64,000 bases of DNA from Dictyobacter formicarum (GTDB lineage: Bacteria; Chloroflexota; Ktedonobacteria; Ktedonobacterales; Ktedonobacteraceae): contig NZ_BNJJ01000031.1 of assembly GCF_016587435.1 (NCBI RefSeq), forward strand, positions 1 to 64,000, given 5' to 3'. The translations under genes were made by a program, and so were the position numbers. Positions 54,178 to 63,107 of this stretch are shown piece after piece (position 1 is the stretch's first letter; the number at the start of each line of letters is the position of its first letter). Below the pieces are notes generated by a model. That model saw only the letters and a program-made list of their open reading frames with translations, had not been told where the DNA came from and searched no databases.

Positions 54178-56610
54178 TTGTCCAAACAACTCCGGCTCGA
54201 TGTCGCACAGCTAACAGACGTTGGCCGTAAACGTCCCCATAATGAAGATAATATGGCCTATGTCATTCCAAGAGACAGCCAGGTTATGGCCAAAAAAGGT
54301 GCGCTCTTTATTGTAGCTGATGGCATGGGGGGACATGCAGCAGGGGAAGTGGCGAGCGAAATCGCTGTAGACACGGTGAGCAATGTTTATTATCAAGATG
54401 AGACTGATGATATCCCTCTCTCATTGATGAACGCGATTAAAAGAGCAAATGCGTTAATTCATCAACGGGCGGCAGAAAATATGATGCGTAGTGGTATGGG
54501 AACCACTTGTGTAGCAGCAGTGCTACGTGGGGGAGTGGCTTATATCGCGAACGTGGGGGATAGTCGTGCATACATAGTACGCCGCGGTCAGGCGAAGCAA
54601 ATCTCGCAAGACCATTCCTGGGTAGAAGAACAGGTACGTGCAGGTTTATTGACGAAAGATCAGGCCCGTTCGCATGCGCAACGCAATGTGATTACACGTG
54701 CCCTGGGTACACAGGCCGAGGTTGAGGTGGATGTCTTCACCGAGCTTCTGGAGGATGGCGATACCTTCGTTCTTTGTTCAGATGGGCTTTCGGGTCCGGT
54801 GGCTGAAGAAGATTTGCGGGCGATTGTCAATCAATATTTGCCGCAAGAGAGTGTTTATCACCTGGTCGAGCGGGCCAATGAGAATGGCGGGGCAGATAAC
54901 ATCACCACTATCGTTGTTCGTGTCCAGGAAGCAGGTGATGATATTCCCAGCACGCTACAGCATCCTGTACATGTTGGTGGGAGTAGCCATGTCGCAGACG
55001 AAAGTACTGCTGTTCTTGGTCGTGTGCCTTCTTCCTCGTTAGGGGTTTCTACCCCACCACGAGTTGAAGATGGTCGTGTCAATAGTCGCCCTCTCCCGCC
55101 GTCTACTGACCAGACATTTATTTCTTCCAAAGGTTTTACGGCGCCTCAGGCTGCAGTAAACGTGCCGAAGCGCAAGCGCAATCGTTTGTTATTGCCAACG
55201 ATTGTGGTAACTGTGTTATTGATAGTAGCTGTTGCCGGAGCGGGGGTATGGTATTTCTTACGGCCCTCGACTGTTCAGACTACGTTAAATAATGCTGACG
55301 CTTTAATTTCACAGGCAAAATCTAACGAAGCTTCCAAACCAGATCAGGCCCTGGCCGGTCTCACTAAAGCACAGCAGGAATTACACAGTCTCAAGGATGC
55401 TTCGCTCAATCCACAGCAAAGTGAACAGTTGACATCCCTGCAAAACAACCTGACTTCTGAGTTTAAGATCGCGCTGAATAACTTTAACCAACGAGCTTCG
55501 GCTGTGACGTTGCCATGTACAAATCAGGCACCGGTTACCTTAAGCGCGAAGGGCTCAGAAGTACAGACCAGTTCACTGGCTATATTGCAGACCGATAAAG
55601 GTCATACCACAAACTATATTTTGGGCCTGGATGGCCTGGTCTACGAAGTCAATGATCAGCATGCTTTGCAAAAAGCACCGCTTGGCAACGACAAGATTGT
55701 CCTGTTAGCTGGCGATAATCAATATCTTTATACATTGACTTCCGCTCAGGCTGGTGCAAATTATCGTCTACACGCGTATAAGTGGCAGAATGGTAAACTG
55801 GTCGAGAAAGTCAATAATGGCACAATTATCAAGCCAGAACTTATTGCTGGCCAGACACCACTGCTATTGACTGCCTGGGCCGGCGAGGTTTACGTTATTT
55901 CAGCGTCAAGTCAGGCCAACCAGAATCAGGCAACTCTGCTGAATTATAATGTAGATAAGCTTGATAAAGAACCTGCAACAACACAAATCTCTATTTCAAC
56001 TGGCCTGGTCAGTGCTGCTGCCTTGCCAAACGGGCAACTCTTTCTATTGCACAGCGATGGGCAAATCAAAAGCCTGCAGTTTAACACCGCTAAAGCATTA
56101 GAGTCTGGTGTACTGGTCCAGCAGACGATCGATACGCCCTGGTTTCAGGATGCACAGACCTTTAATGTCGCTACGCCGATAGCGACCCCGACAACACCGA
56201 TTGTCAAATTTTTGAATATACCGCCTCCAACAGCGCAGACGCGGCAATCGTTGCTTTCGGTCGGCATGATTAATAATACCGCACATCTCTTTGTGGTAGA
56301 TAACACGAATCATCGTGTGTTAAACTTTGTGGTCAAAGCGCCCAATAGCGTGACGCCTGCAGCAACACCCACTGCATCTGCCACTCCAAACAGTGTGGGA
56401 GGAGGAGTGATTGCTCCAGATAATAACTTGCCAAGCGCCAGTTTAGAGCAGCAGTACGTGTCGGCAAATATCATCTCTGGCGTCAAGGGAACCGCGTTTG
56501 ATGCGCGTACAAATCATATCAATCTATTGGCGGGCGCCACAAACTCTGCGGCTACCAATCAGATTGTCATCGACGTCTCTTCAACCACAGCCTGCCACTC
56601 GACTCCATAA
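54178..56610 (+). CDS. PP2C-type Ser/Thr phosphatase with TM helix and extracellular propeller-like domain
   Basis: An 810-aa protein. Residues 1-240: PP2C domain with RPHNEDNM, LFIVADGMGGHAAGEVA, MGTTCVAAVL, VGDSRAYIVRRG, TFVLCSDGLSG and GGADNITTIVV, so all metal-binding Asp residues are present. A Pro/Ser linker leads to one TM helix (about 338-360, LLLPTIVVTVLLIVAVAGAGVWYF), a helical stretch, and a C-terminal domain of about 330 residues with repeated strand units (GLDGLVYEVND, LLAGDNQYLYTLTS, VFVIS-like), suggesting an extracytoplasmic beta-propeller. It would dephosphorylate Hanks-kinase substrates in response to an outside signal. TTG 54178 follows GGGAGAG; GTG 54127 is an alternative. 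Confidence 0.85.
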   Translation: MSKQLRLDVAQLTDVGRKRPHNEDNMAYVIPRDSQVMAKKGALFIVADGMGGHAAGEVASEIAVDTVSNVYYQDETDDIPLSLMNAIKRANALIHQRAAENMMRSGMGTTCVAAVLRGGVAYIANVGDSRAYIVRRGQAKQISQDHSWVEEQVRAGLLTKDQARSHAQRNVITRALGTQAEVEVDVFTELLEDGDTFVLCSDGLSGPVAEEDLRAIVNQYLPQESVYHLVERANENGGADNITTIVVRVQEAGDDIPSTLQHPVHVGGSSHVADESTAVLGRVPSSSLGVSTPPRVEDGRVNSRPLPPSTDQTFISSKGFTAPQAAVNVPKRKRNRLLLPTIVVTVLLIVAVAGAGVWYFLRPSTVQTTLNNADALISQAKSNEASKPDQALAGLTKAQQELHSLKDASLNPQQSEQLTSLQNNLTSEFKIALNNFNQRASAVTLPCTNQAPVTLSAKGSEVQTSSLAILQTDKGHTTNYILGLDGLVYEVNDQHALQKAPLGNDKIVLLAGDNQYLYTLTSAQAGANYRLHAYKWQNGKLVEKVNNGTIIKPELIAGQTPLLLTAWAGEVYVISASSQANQNQATLLNYNVDKLDKEPATTQISISTGLVSAAALPNGQLFLLHSDGQIKSLQFNTAKALESGVLVQQTIDTPWFQDAQTFNVATPIATPTTPIVKFLNIPPPTAQTRQSLLSVGMINNTAHLFVVDNTNHRVLNFVVKAPNSVTPAATPTASATPNSVGGGVIAPDNNLPSASLEQQYVSANIISGVKGTAFDARTNHINLLAGATNSAATNQIVIDVSSTTACHSTP

Positions 56611-56651
56611 AGGATTGACGACTGTGCCACAATAAGAGAAAGATATCTGTT

Positions 56652-56689
56652 TCACTGCTGTTAACTTTCGGGTGCAGCAGTGATTTTTA
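56652..56689 (+). terminator. Terminator of the phosphatase gene
   Basis: TCACTGCTG / CAGCAGTGA stem followed by TTTTTA. Confidence 0.8.
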
Positions 56690-56831
56690 GTAACGAGATA
56701 GGAATGGTTCCAGAAGTAAGTGGCGGCTGTTGTGGATGTTGATCGATCCCCTTATGATTGAGTGTGCAGGCAGTCCCACGCCATGCGTGCCATGCATTGC
56801 TTCTGTGACATGTTAAAGGAGTGATACTCAC

Positions 56832-58622
56832 GTGGGTTTTGAGGTGCAATACCGCACGCATACGTGTGGTGAATTAAATGCGTCTTCAGTAGGCCAGGAG
56901 GTCAAGCTAGCTGGTTGGATTAACCGGCGCCGTGATCATGGCGGCCTCATTTTCTTAGATATCCGTGACCGCTATGGGATAACACAGGTCGTCTGTGATC
57001 CTGAGAAGTCAGCGAATGCCCATAAAGTGGCTACCGAACTGCGTTCAGAATATGTAGTACAGGTAAGCGGTAAAGTCGTACGGCGCCTGCCAGGAACCGA
57101 AAATCCACAGTTAAGCACAGGTGAGATTGAGATTGCCGCAGAGCACATAGAGATCCTGAATCCTGCTCGCACAACCCCTTTCCCCATCAGTGATACTGTG
57201 CAAGCCGATGAATCGCTCCGCATGAAATATCGCTATCTGGATCTGCGCCGTCCCCGCATGCGCGAGAATATCATCTTGCGGCACCGTGTAGTGAAAGAGA
57301 TACGTGATTATCTAGATGAGCGAGGTTTCGTCGAAGTAGAGACGCCAATTTTGATGAAGAGCACTCCCGAGGGTGCTCGCGACTACCTGGTCCCTAGCCG
57401 TCTCTATCCTGGCGAATTCTATGCGTTGCCTCAATCACCTCAGCAGTTAAAGCAGCTATTGATGGTTGGTGGACTAGATCGCTATTTTCAGATTGCGCGT
57501 TGTTTCCGCGACGAAGATCAGCGTGCCGATCGGCAACCAGAATTTACGCAGCTTGACCTGGAGATGTCGTTTGTCTCTGAAGAAGATGTGATGTCTGTAA
57601 TTGAGGATCTGCTGATACATTTGATCGAAACCGCCACTAAAAAGCGTGTCAAACAGCGTCCGTTCCCGCGACTGAGTTATAAGGAAGCAATGGATCGTTA
57701 TGGCTCAGATCATCCAGATTTGCGTTTTGATCTGCCTCTGGTAGACATATCTGACCTGGCCAGTGCGGGCAATTTTGGTGTCTTTAAGAGTGCCCTGGCG
57801 GCCAATGGTATAGTTAAGGGGATTCGCGTTCCCGGCGCTGGTGGCTATAGTCGAAAAGAAGTAGATGAACTCACGGAATTCGCGCGTACACTGGGAGCGA
57901 AAGGATTGGTCTCGCTGGCCATCAATACCAGCGGTGATATTAAATCGCCGTTGACCAAATTTATGGCGGCAGAAGAAGTACAGGCTATTATTGATCGTCT
58001 GGAAGGCAATCCCGGCGACCTGCTGCTCTTTGTGGCTGACAGCGCCAAAGTCAGCAACGATGTGCTGTTCCGCCTGCGCAGCAAACTCGCCGAACGCCTG
58101 AATTTGATCGACCCCGACGAACTGGCCCTTTGCTGGGTAGTCGACTTCCCACTCTTCCACTATGATGAAGAGCTCAATCGCTACGATGCCGAGCATAATC
58201 CTTTCTCTGGTATGGACGAAGCCGACATCAGTCATCTGGATAGCGACCCGCTCGATATTCGAGCCAAACAGTATGACATCATCTGTAATGGTTTCGAAAT
58301 TGGTGGTGGTAGCGTCCGTATCAATGTCTCTGAGCTTCAGCATAAGGTTTTCTCGCTCATGAACATGACTGATGAGCAGATCAAAGAGCAATTCGGCCAT
58401 ATGCTGGAAGCCTTTGAATATGGAGCACCTCCTCACGGCGGCATCGCACTGGGCCTTGATCGTTTGATCATGCTGTTTACCGATGCTGATAGCATCCGTG
58501 ATGTGATTGCGTTCCCCAAGACTCAGAGTGCTCTGGACCTGTTGATGGGTGCCCCGGCCCCGGTTGAAGATAAACAGCTGAAAGAGTTGCATCTGAGCTT
58601 GCGTCCAGAGGAGAAGCGCTAA
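56832..58622 (+). CDS. aspS: Aspartyl-tRNA synthetase
   Basis: Class IIb synthetase of 596 aa. N-terminal OB-fold ([26 protein letters not shown]), motif 1 region [22 protein letters not shown], motif 2 [18 protein letters not shown], a bacterial GAD insert (about 290-420), and motif 3 [12 protein letters not shown] 56832 is ten bases after GGAGTG. No T-box is visible in the leader. Whether it charges tRNA-Asn as well cannot be told by eye. Confidence 0.96.
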   Translation: MGFEVQYRTHTCGELNASSVGQEVKLAGWINRRRDHGGLIFLDIRDRYGITQVVCDPEKSANAHKVATELRSEYVVQVSGKVVRRLPGTENPQLSTGEIEIAAEHIEILNPARTTPFPISDTVQADESLRMKYRYLDLRRPRMRENIILRHRVVKEIRDYLDERGFVEVETPILMKSTPEGARDYLVPSRLYPGEFYALPQSPQQLKQLLMVGGLDRYFQIARCFRDEDQRADRQPEFTQLDLEMSFVSEEDVMSVIEDLLIHLIETATKKRVKQRPFPRLSYKEAMDRYGSDHPDLRFDLPLVDISDLASAGNFGVFKSALAANGIVKGIRVPGAGGYSRKEVDELTEFARTLGAKGLVSLAINTSGDIKSPLTKFMAAEEVQAIIDRLEGNPGDLLLFVADSAKVSNDVLFRLRSKLAERLNLIDPDELALCWVVDFPLFHYDEELNRYDAEHNPFSGMDEADISHLDSDPLDIRAKQYDIICNGFEIGGGSVRINVSELQHKVFSLMNMTDEQIKEQFGHMLEAFEYGAPPHGGIALGLDRLIMLFTDADSIRDVIAFPKTQSALDLLMGAPAPVEDKQLKELHLSLRPEEKR

Positions 58623-58686
58623 GAGCGCGCTTTTATTCTCACTCCAGAGGGGACGCGATAGCTCAGCAGTTTGGGGGTCCTTATTC

Positions 58687-58813
58687 TTAAATTTCGTGTG
58701 GTATTATAGAATGTGTGTGTATGCACATATCCTATAATATCGCACGAAATTAATTTTTTTTGATGTTGTAGACGCGAAGCGTCAGGGGCCGCAAGCACGA
58801 GGCGCATGCTGTT
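58687..58813 (+). repeat. Bipartite palindromic element, copy C
   Basis: Imperfect 67-bp palindrome 58687-58753 (11-bp outer arms TTAATTTCGTG, further paired segments inward), T-run, then right block 58762-58813: GATGTTGTAGACGCGAAGCG, TCAGGGGCCGCAAGCACGA, GCGCATGCTGTTC. Located 65 bp after aspS. Confidence 0.8.
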
Positions 58814-58856
58814 CAAAAAATAATTATTTTCGCCAAAAATTGTAACCACATCTACA

Positions 58857-58906
58857 GAAAAAGGTGTCGATACAGGCTCTACCATGCCTGTATCGACACC
58901 TTTTTC
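58857..58906. terminator. Strong bidirectional terminator
   Basis: 20-bp perfect stem from GAAAAAGGTGTCG to CGACACCTTTTTC with a 10-base loop. Confidence 0.9.
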
Positions 58907-59046
58907 TATGCTTTTCTTCATTATTGTATTAACATTAATGAATATTTATTTGTCTTTTGCTGTTTTTGGAAAAGCTTAACAAAGTGCTTTAAAAACTATA
59001 AAAACGAAAAGATGCATATTTGCTGCTAACAATTTGGATAGAGTTC

Positions 59047-59073
59047 TATAATAATTGTAGGTATGCACATACC
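59047..59073 (+). promoter_or_regulatory. arsR-type promoter with overlapping operator
   Basis: TATAAT (59047-59052) is followed at 59060-59073 by GGTATG-CA-CATACC, a hyphenated palindrome placed over the transcription start, as expected for autoregulation by the ArsR-type protein encoded downstream. The -35 is weak. Confidence 0.5.
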
Positions 59074-59132
59074 ATAAGCCACAAATCTATTAGAGGTTTC
59101 ACATCCGGTTGGGAGGATGGAAGGAGAAGAAA

Positions 59133-59552
59133 ATGACATCGATGAATCAGGGTAATTCAAATCGCACAACCTCAGTTCCAAATAGTGCGACGAACACCGT
59201 AGGAATGCTCAACAGGCAAACCGCCCCCTTGAACAACCCTAGCGTTATTACTCCAAAGTTTGTACCGACACTAACAGAAGAAGATGCCGTTGTACAGGCC
59301 CGCTTACTGAAAGCATTGGCCGATCCAACGCGCTTACGTATCCTGAGTTTGTTGAGCCGTCATGAAGGAGAGGTGTGTGTCTTTGAAATAGTAGAGAGTT
59401 TTACACTGGAGCAGCCGACTATTTCACATCATTTGCGTATCTTAAGAGATGCTGGTCTGGTGGATTGCCGCAAGAAAGGTTTATGGGCGTATTACTATGT
59501 TCGTCGTGAGGCCCTCAATCGCGCTCGCGACGTAATTGACGGAATTGCATAA
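59133..59552 (+). CDS. ArsR-family winged-helix regulator
   Basis: A 139-aa DNA-binding protein with a flexible Asn/Thr-rich N-terminus (1-50) and an ArsR/SmtB domain: LLKALADPTRLRILSLLSRH, EVCVFEIVESFTLEQPTISHHLRILRDAGLV, WAYYYVRREAL. Only one Cys is left of the metal-sensing ELCVCDL motif (EVCVFEI), so classic arsenic/lead sensing through a Cys pair is unlikely. ATG 59133 follows AAGGAG. A palindromic site lies at its promoter. Confidence 0.88.
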   Translation: MTSMNQGNSNRTTSVPNSATNTVGMLNRQTAPLNNPSVITPKFVPTLTEEDAVVQARLLKALADPTRLRILSLLSRHEGEVCVFEIVESFTLEQPTISHHLRILRDAGLVDCRKKGLWAYYYVRREALNRARDVIDGIA

Positions 59553-59847
59553 CCGAGTGCCAGTATAGCAATGTGCGACCATATATGCTATTTGAACGTG
59601 TGAGAACAGGTAGCCGCTTCTTAGCATGTTGTGCAAGCATAAAAGTATTTGCTATAGCTCTTAGATACGGCAATAACGTCAGGCCACAGGCGAGCAGGAT
59701 TACAATTGTTTTTTTCCGTTCCTGTTATGATCCAGTCTCGTCTCTCTACTTACATGCACATCAAGGATGAGTCCAAACGTTTTCTGGGATATTTTTCACC
59801 AATTGATGTTATGGTTGCATGGTCTCTTGCTCTAAATGTTTTGCTGA
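59553..59847. other. Intergenic region; possible small RNA or 3' UTR
   Basis: About 300 bases after the ArsR gene without an ORF having an SD. It ends in a strong terminator at 59848-59874, so the arsR transcript may have a long 3' UTR, or a separate small RNA may be made here. Confidence 0.4.
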
Positions 59848-59874
59848 GGGTTCCACACTGTTGGAACCCTTTTT
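59848..59874 (+). terminator. Intrinsic terminator
   Basis: GGGTTCCA / TGGAACCC stem followed by TTTTT. Confidence 0.85.
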
Positions 59875-59948
59875 ATCGTATGGTATGATCGTGGCAAAAG
59901 TGCCAATAGATACTGACGGGCAAAATTTGTTTTCTGACTGAAAACGTA

Positions 59949-59977
59949 TTGACAAATGCTGGTGGTTCTGATATTAT
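59949..59977 (+). promoter_or_regulatory. Promoter of the first tRNA-Arg
   Basis: TTGACA (59949-59954), 17-bp spacer, TATTAT (59972-59977); leader of about 74 nt. Confidence 0.8.
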
Positions 59978-60057
59978 TATTCCCGTCAGTGAGAGACATA
60001 AACAAGAGGCTGCTCGTAGACCTCCTGGTCATATGTCTATCAAGCATACTGATATAA

Positions 60058-60133
60058 GTACCCGTAGCTCAGTGGATAGAGCAACAGATTGCGGATCTGT
60101 AGGTCGTAGGTTCGACTCCTATCGGGTACGCCA
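60058..60133 (+). tRNA. tRNA-Arg (anticodon GCG), copy 1
   Basis: 76 nt including encoded CCA. Acceptor GTACCCG/CGGGTAC, D-arm GCTCAGTGGATAGAGC with the A20 arginine identity base, anticodon stem ACAGA/TCTGT, loop TTGCGGA (anticodon GCG), T-arm GTAGGTTCGACTCCTAT, discriminator G. Confidence 0.93.
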
Positions 60134-60141
60134 CGCATAGT

Positions 60142-60180
60142 GCTTTGCCCTATGTATTATTCATAGCGCAAAGTTTTTTT
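60142..60180 (+). terminator. Terminator of tRNA-Arg copy 1
   Basis: CTTTGC...CTATG / CATAG...GCAAAG stem, then seven T. Confidence 0.8.
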
Positions 60181-60206
60181 ATGCGTAAAGACTCTGTTAG
60201 AAAACC

Positions 60207-60235
60207 TTGACGTTTCTTAGAGGGTTTGCTATACT
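60207..60235 (+). promoter_or_regulatory. Promoter of the second tRNA-Arg
   Basis: TTGACG (60207-60212), 17-bp spacer, TATACT (60230-60235); leader of about 22 nt. Confidence 0.8.
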
Positions 60236-60263
60236 CTCTGACAGATGTCGAAAGACAACATGA

Positions 60264-60339
60264 GTACCCGTAGCTCAGTGGATAGAGCAACAGATTGCGG
60301 ATCTGTAGGTCGTAGGTTCGACTCCTATCGGGTACGCCA
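60264..60339 (+). tRNA. tRNA-Arg (anticodon GCG), copy 2
   Basis: Identical to the copy at 60058-60133 over all 76 bases, including CCA, with its own promoter and terminator. Confidence 0.93.
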
Positions 60340-60344
60340 CACAG

Positions 60345-60375
60345 AAGGACTGGTTGAAAAGCCAGTCCTTTTTTT
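60345..60375 (+). terminator. Terminator of tRNA-Arg copy 2
   Basis: AAGGACTGG / CCAGTCCTT stem followed by a T-run. Confidence 0.85.
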
Positions 60376-60566
60376 GTTGCTTCTCATTTTTTACACGTTT
60401 CCTGCCTGCTATATTCTATGGAACACCTTTTGCTGGTCTGTAGCCTGGAAGGACTTTCTCCCATAATTTATGATCCATCTACTCATGGCTCTGTTAAAAA
60501 AATTCATGATCCCGATATGTATTCATAAGACACTGCGAATGATAGTGACCTCATAAGGAGAGAAAG

Positions 60567-63068
60567 ATGGGGAGATACGACAAATACTGCCCGGACGTGC
60601 GGCAAGTCATCGCCTTTGCTCGTGAAGAGGCTCAGCGTCTACGTCATCGCTTGATCGGCTCTGAGCATCTGCTGCTTGGCATACTGAGATTGCAAGACAC
60701 ACTGATCGAGGGCTTATTTGCGTCTCTACATGTGAATACAGCTAGTATCACACAGGCGCTAGATTTTGTGATTGGACGCGGGAATAAAGCTATTTTAAGT
60801 GAGCCATCACTAAATGTGGCAGCCCGGACAACCCTGGCGCGCGCGGAAGAGGTAGCCAGTGAAGACGAGGTGGGGCTGGTTACTCTAGAGCATCTGTTTC
60901 TGGCTATCCTGGAGGAGCAAAATAGCGTGGCTATAGGTGTGCTAGAAAGCTTTGGCATCCATCTGGATATGGCCCGCGATCAATTTGCCGCCCTGATGAA
61001 TGGCGGCTATGAGCGCCTGGTCTTGTCGACCCATTATCATACGCATTATGAGGCTACACCAATGCTCAACCAGGTCAGTCGGGACCTGACGCTGGCCGCG
61101 CTGGAAAATCTGTTGGACCCCTTAATTGGGCGCGAAGCCGAGGTTGAGCGCACCATGCAAATTTTATTGCGCCGCACCAAAAATAATCCAGTTCTGATTG
61201 GCCCGGCCGGTGTAGGCAAGACCGCGATTGCTGAGGGGCTGGCCCTACGGATTATCCAGGGTCGGGTGCCAGATGGTTTATTAAAACACCGCATTGTAGC
61301 CCTTGACGTTGGCTTACTGGCGATTGGCACCAAGTTTCGCGGTGATCTTGAGGAACGACTTAAACATATCCTGCACGAGATTACTACGACGCCTGGCATT
61401 ATCGTTGTTATTGATGAACTACATACATTGGCCCAGGCAGGCGTGGCCGAAGGCTCACTGGATGTTGCCAACCTGTTTAAACCCATGCTGGCGCGCGGTG
61501 AGTTCCAATGTATTGGCGCGACCACCTTGGATGAGTATCGAAAGACCATCGAGGCCGATGCCGCCCTGGAGCGCCGTTTTCAACCTGTTATGGTTGCCGA
61601 AACTACCGCTGAAGAGACCCTGCAAATCTTGCAGGGCCTTCGTGCGCGCTACGAGGAATTTCACGGCTTAAAGCTCAATGACGACGCCTTGCAGGCAGCG
61701 GTAAAAATGTCCACGCGCTATATACAAAACCGTTTTCAGCCTGACAAAGCTTTAGATGTATTGGATGAGGCAGCTGCGCGTGTATGTGTTCAGCGCTCCT
61801 TCTTTCCCGACAAGGTATTGCATCTGCGCAATACTCTTGAGGGAGTACATCATGAAAAAGAGTATGCCATTGCCAGGCGTGATTTTCCTCAGGCCGCCTA
61901 TTTGTTACGTCAGGAGCGCCAGTTACGCCAGAACCTGTGGCAGGCCGAGCAAGATTGGGATACATTCAATCGCGAACATGGCATGGTCGTAACGGCTGAA
62001 GATATTGCGGATGTGGTCGCGATGTGGACCGGTATCCCTGTGGTACAAATAGCTGGAGAAGAACGTTTCCAATTGCTCAATCTGGAGGCCAACCTGCACA
62101 AACGAGTAATTGGGCAGCACGAGGCAGTACAGGCCGTTGCCAGGGCTATTCGACGCTCGCGGGCGAATGTACGTGATAGCCGTCGCCCAATAGGTTCTTT
62201 TGTCTTTGTTGGCCCGACTGGTGTAGGCAAGACTGAACTGGCTCGCGCGCTGGCGGTTACCCTGTTCGGGAATGAAGATGCCATGTTAAAACTGGATATG
62301 TCGGAGTTTATGGAGAGCCACCATACTTCTCGCCTGATCAGTGCTCCTCCGGGCTATGTCGGCTATGATCGGGCAGGACAATTGACTGATGCGATACGCC
62401 GCCGCCCCTACAGCGTAGTCCTGTTCGATGAGATCGAAAAGGCTCATCCGAAGGTGCTTGATCTCCTCTTGCAAATATTAGATGACGGTTGCTTAACGGA
62501 TGCTCACGGCGTGCGAGTTGATTTCCGCCATACCATCATCATTTTGACCTCGAATGTTGGGACGACCCATGCCCAGCCGGGAACGATAACGTTTACCAGT
62601 CGCCGCTATGAACTAGAAAAGCGCCAGGATAAATACCTGCGTATGCAAGAACAGATCTTTAAAGGTTTGAAAGAGGTCTTCAGGCCTGAATTGCTCAATC
62701 GCCTTGACGAAACGATAGTTTTTCATCCCCTTGAACATGCTCATTTGCGCGAAATTGTTGATCTCATGGTAGCGCAGACTCAGCAGCGGACGGCGGCCAT
62801 GGCTATTGAATTACAGGTCACAGACACTGCGCGTACCTTTCTGGTCGAACGTGGCTATGACGCCGAATATGGCGCTCGTCCCCTGCGGCGTACGGTGCAA
62901 CGCCTGCTGGACGACACCTTGGCGGAAGCGCTCTTGCGAGGCACCTTTCGAGCTGGCGATATCGTACTGGCCGATGTGGTAAACAACGAGATCGTAATTA
63001 CTGCACAGCCATACAATGACACTGCCATGATTGCGACCATCAATGGCCAGGGACACGTGGCAGCTTGA
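60567..63068 (+). CDS. clpC: ClpC-type AAA+ unfoldase
   Basis: An 833-aa Hsp100 unfoldase. Two Clp_N repeats (1-145), NBD1 with GPAGVGKTAIAEG and VVIDELHTLAQAG, a short middle domain of ClpC size (ARRDFPQAAYLLRQERQLRQ), and NBD2 with GPTGVGKTELARAL and LFDEIEKAHP. In the loop that normally carries the ClpP-binding tripeptide (IGF/VGF) the sequence is GTITFTSRR, so the central Gly is replaced; partnership with ClpP is uncertain. GGAGAGAAAG precedes ATG 60567. No clpP, mcsA or mcsB is adjacent. Confidence 0.92.
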   Translation: MGRYDKYCPDVRQVIAFAREEAQRLRHRLIGSEHLLLGILRLQDTLIEGLFASLHVNTASITQALDFVIGRGNKAILSEPSLNVAARTTLARAEEVASEDEVGLVTLEHLFLAILEEQNSVAIGVLESFGIHLDMARDQFAALMNGGYERLVLSTHYHTHYEATPMLNQVSRDLTLAALENLLDPLIGREAEVERTMQILLRRTKNNPVLIGPAGVGKTAIAEGLALRIIQGRVPDGLLKHRIVALDVGLLAIGTKFRGDLEERLKHILHEITTTPGIIVVIDELHTLAQAGVAEGSLDVANLFKPMLARGEFQCIGATTLDEYRKTIEADAALERRFQPVMVAETTAEETLQILQGLRARYEEFHGLKLNDDALQAAVKMSTRYIQNRFQPDKALDVLDEAAARVCVQRSFFPDKVLHLRNTLEGVHHEKEYAIARRDFPQAAYLLRQERQLRQNLWQAEQDWDTFNREHGMVVTAEDIADVVAMWTGIPVVQIAGEERFQLLNLEANLHKRVIGQHEAVQAVARAIRRSRANVRDSRRPIGSFVFVGPTGVGKTELARALAVTLFGNEDAMLKLDMSEFMESHHTSRLISAPPGYVGYDRAGQLTDAIRRRPYSVVLFDEIEKAHPKVLDLLLQILDDGCLTDAHGVRVDFRHTIIILTSNVGTTHAQPGTITFTSRRYELEKRQDKYLRMQEQIFKGLKEVFRPELLNRLDETIVFHPLEHAHLREIVDLMVAQTQQRTAAMAIELQVTDTARTFLVERGYDAEYGARPLRRTVQRLLDDTLAEALLRGTFRAGDIVLADVVNNEIVITAQPYNDTAMIATINGQGHVAA

Positions 63069-63107
63069 GCGTGCTATGTTGAGGGAATACGGCTGCCAGG
63101 TCGGCTA

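Noticed and set aside
56611..56831. T-box leader for aspS
   Set aside because: No T-box sequence (GGTGG) or antiterminator was found; the hairpin is the terminator of the upstream gene.
57705..58592. 295-codon open frame antisense to aspS
   Set aside because: Lies entirely within aspS, has no SD and no recognisable domain; an effect of codon bias in the real gene.
8405..58813. CRISPR array interpretation of the repeats
   Set aside because: Copies are kilobases apart, not regularly spaced, and no cas genes are present.
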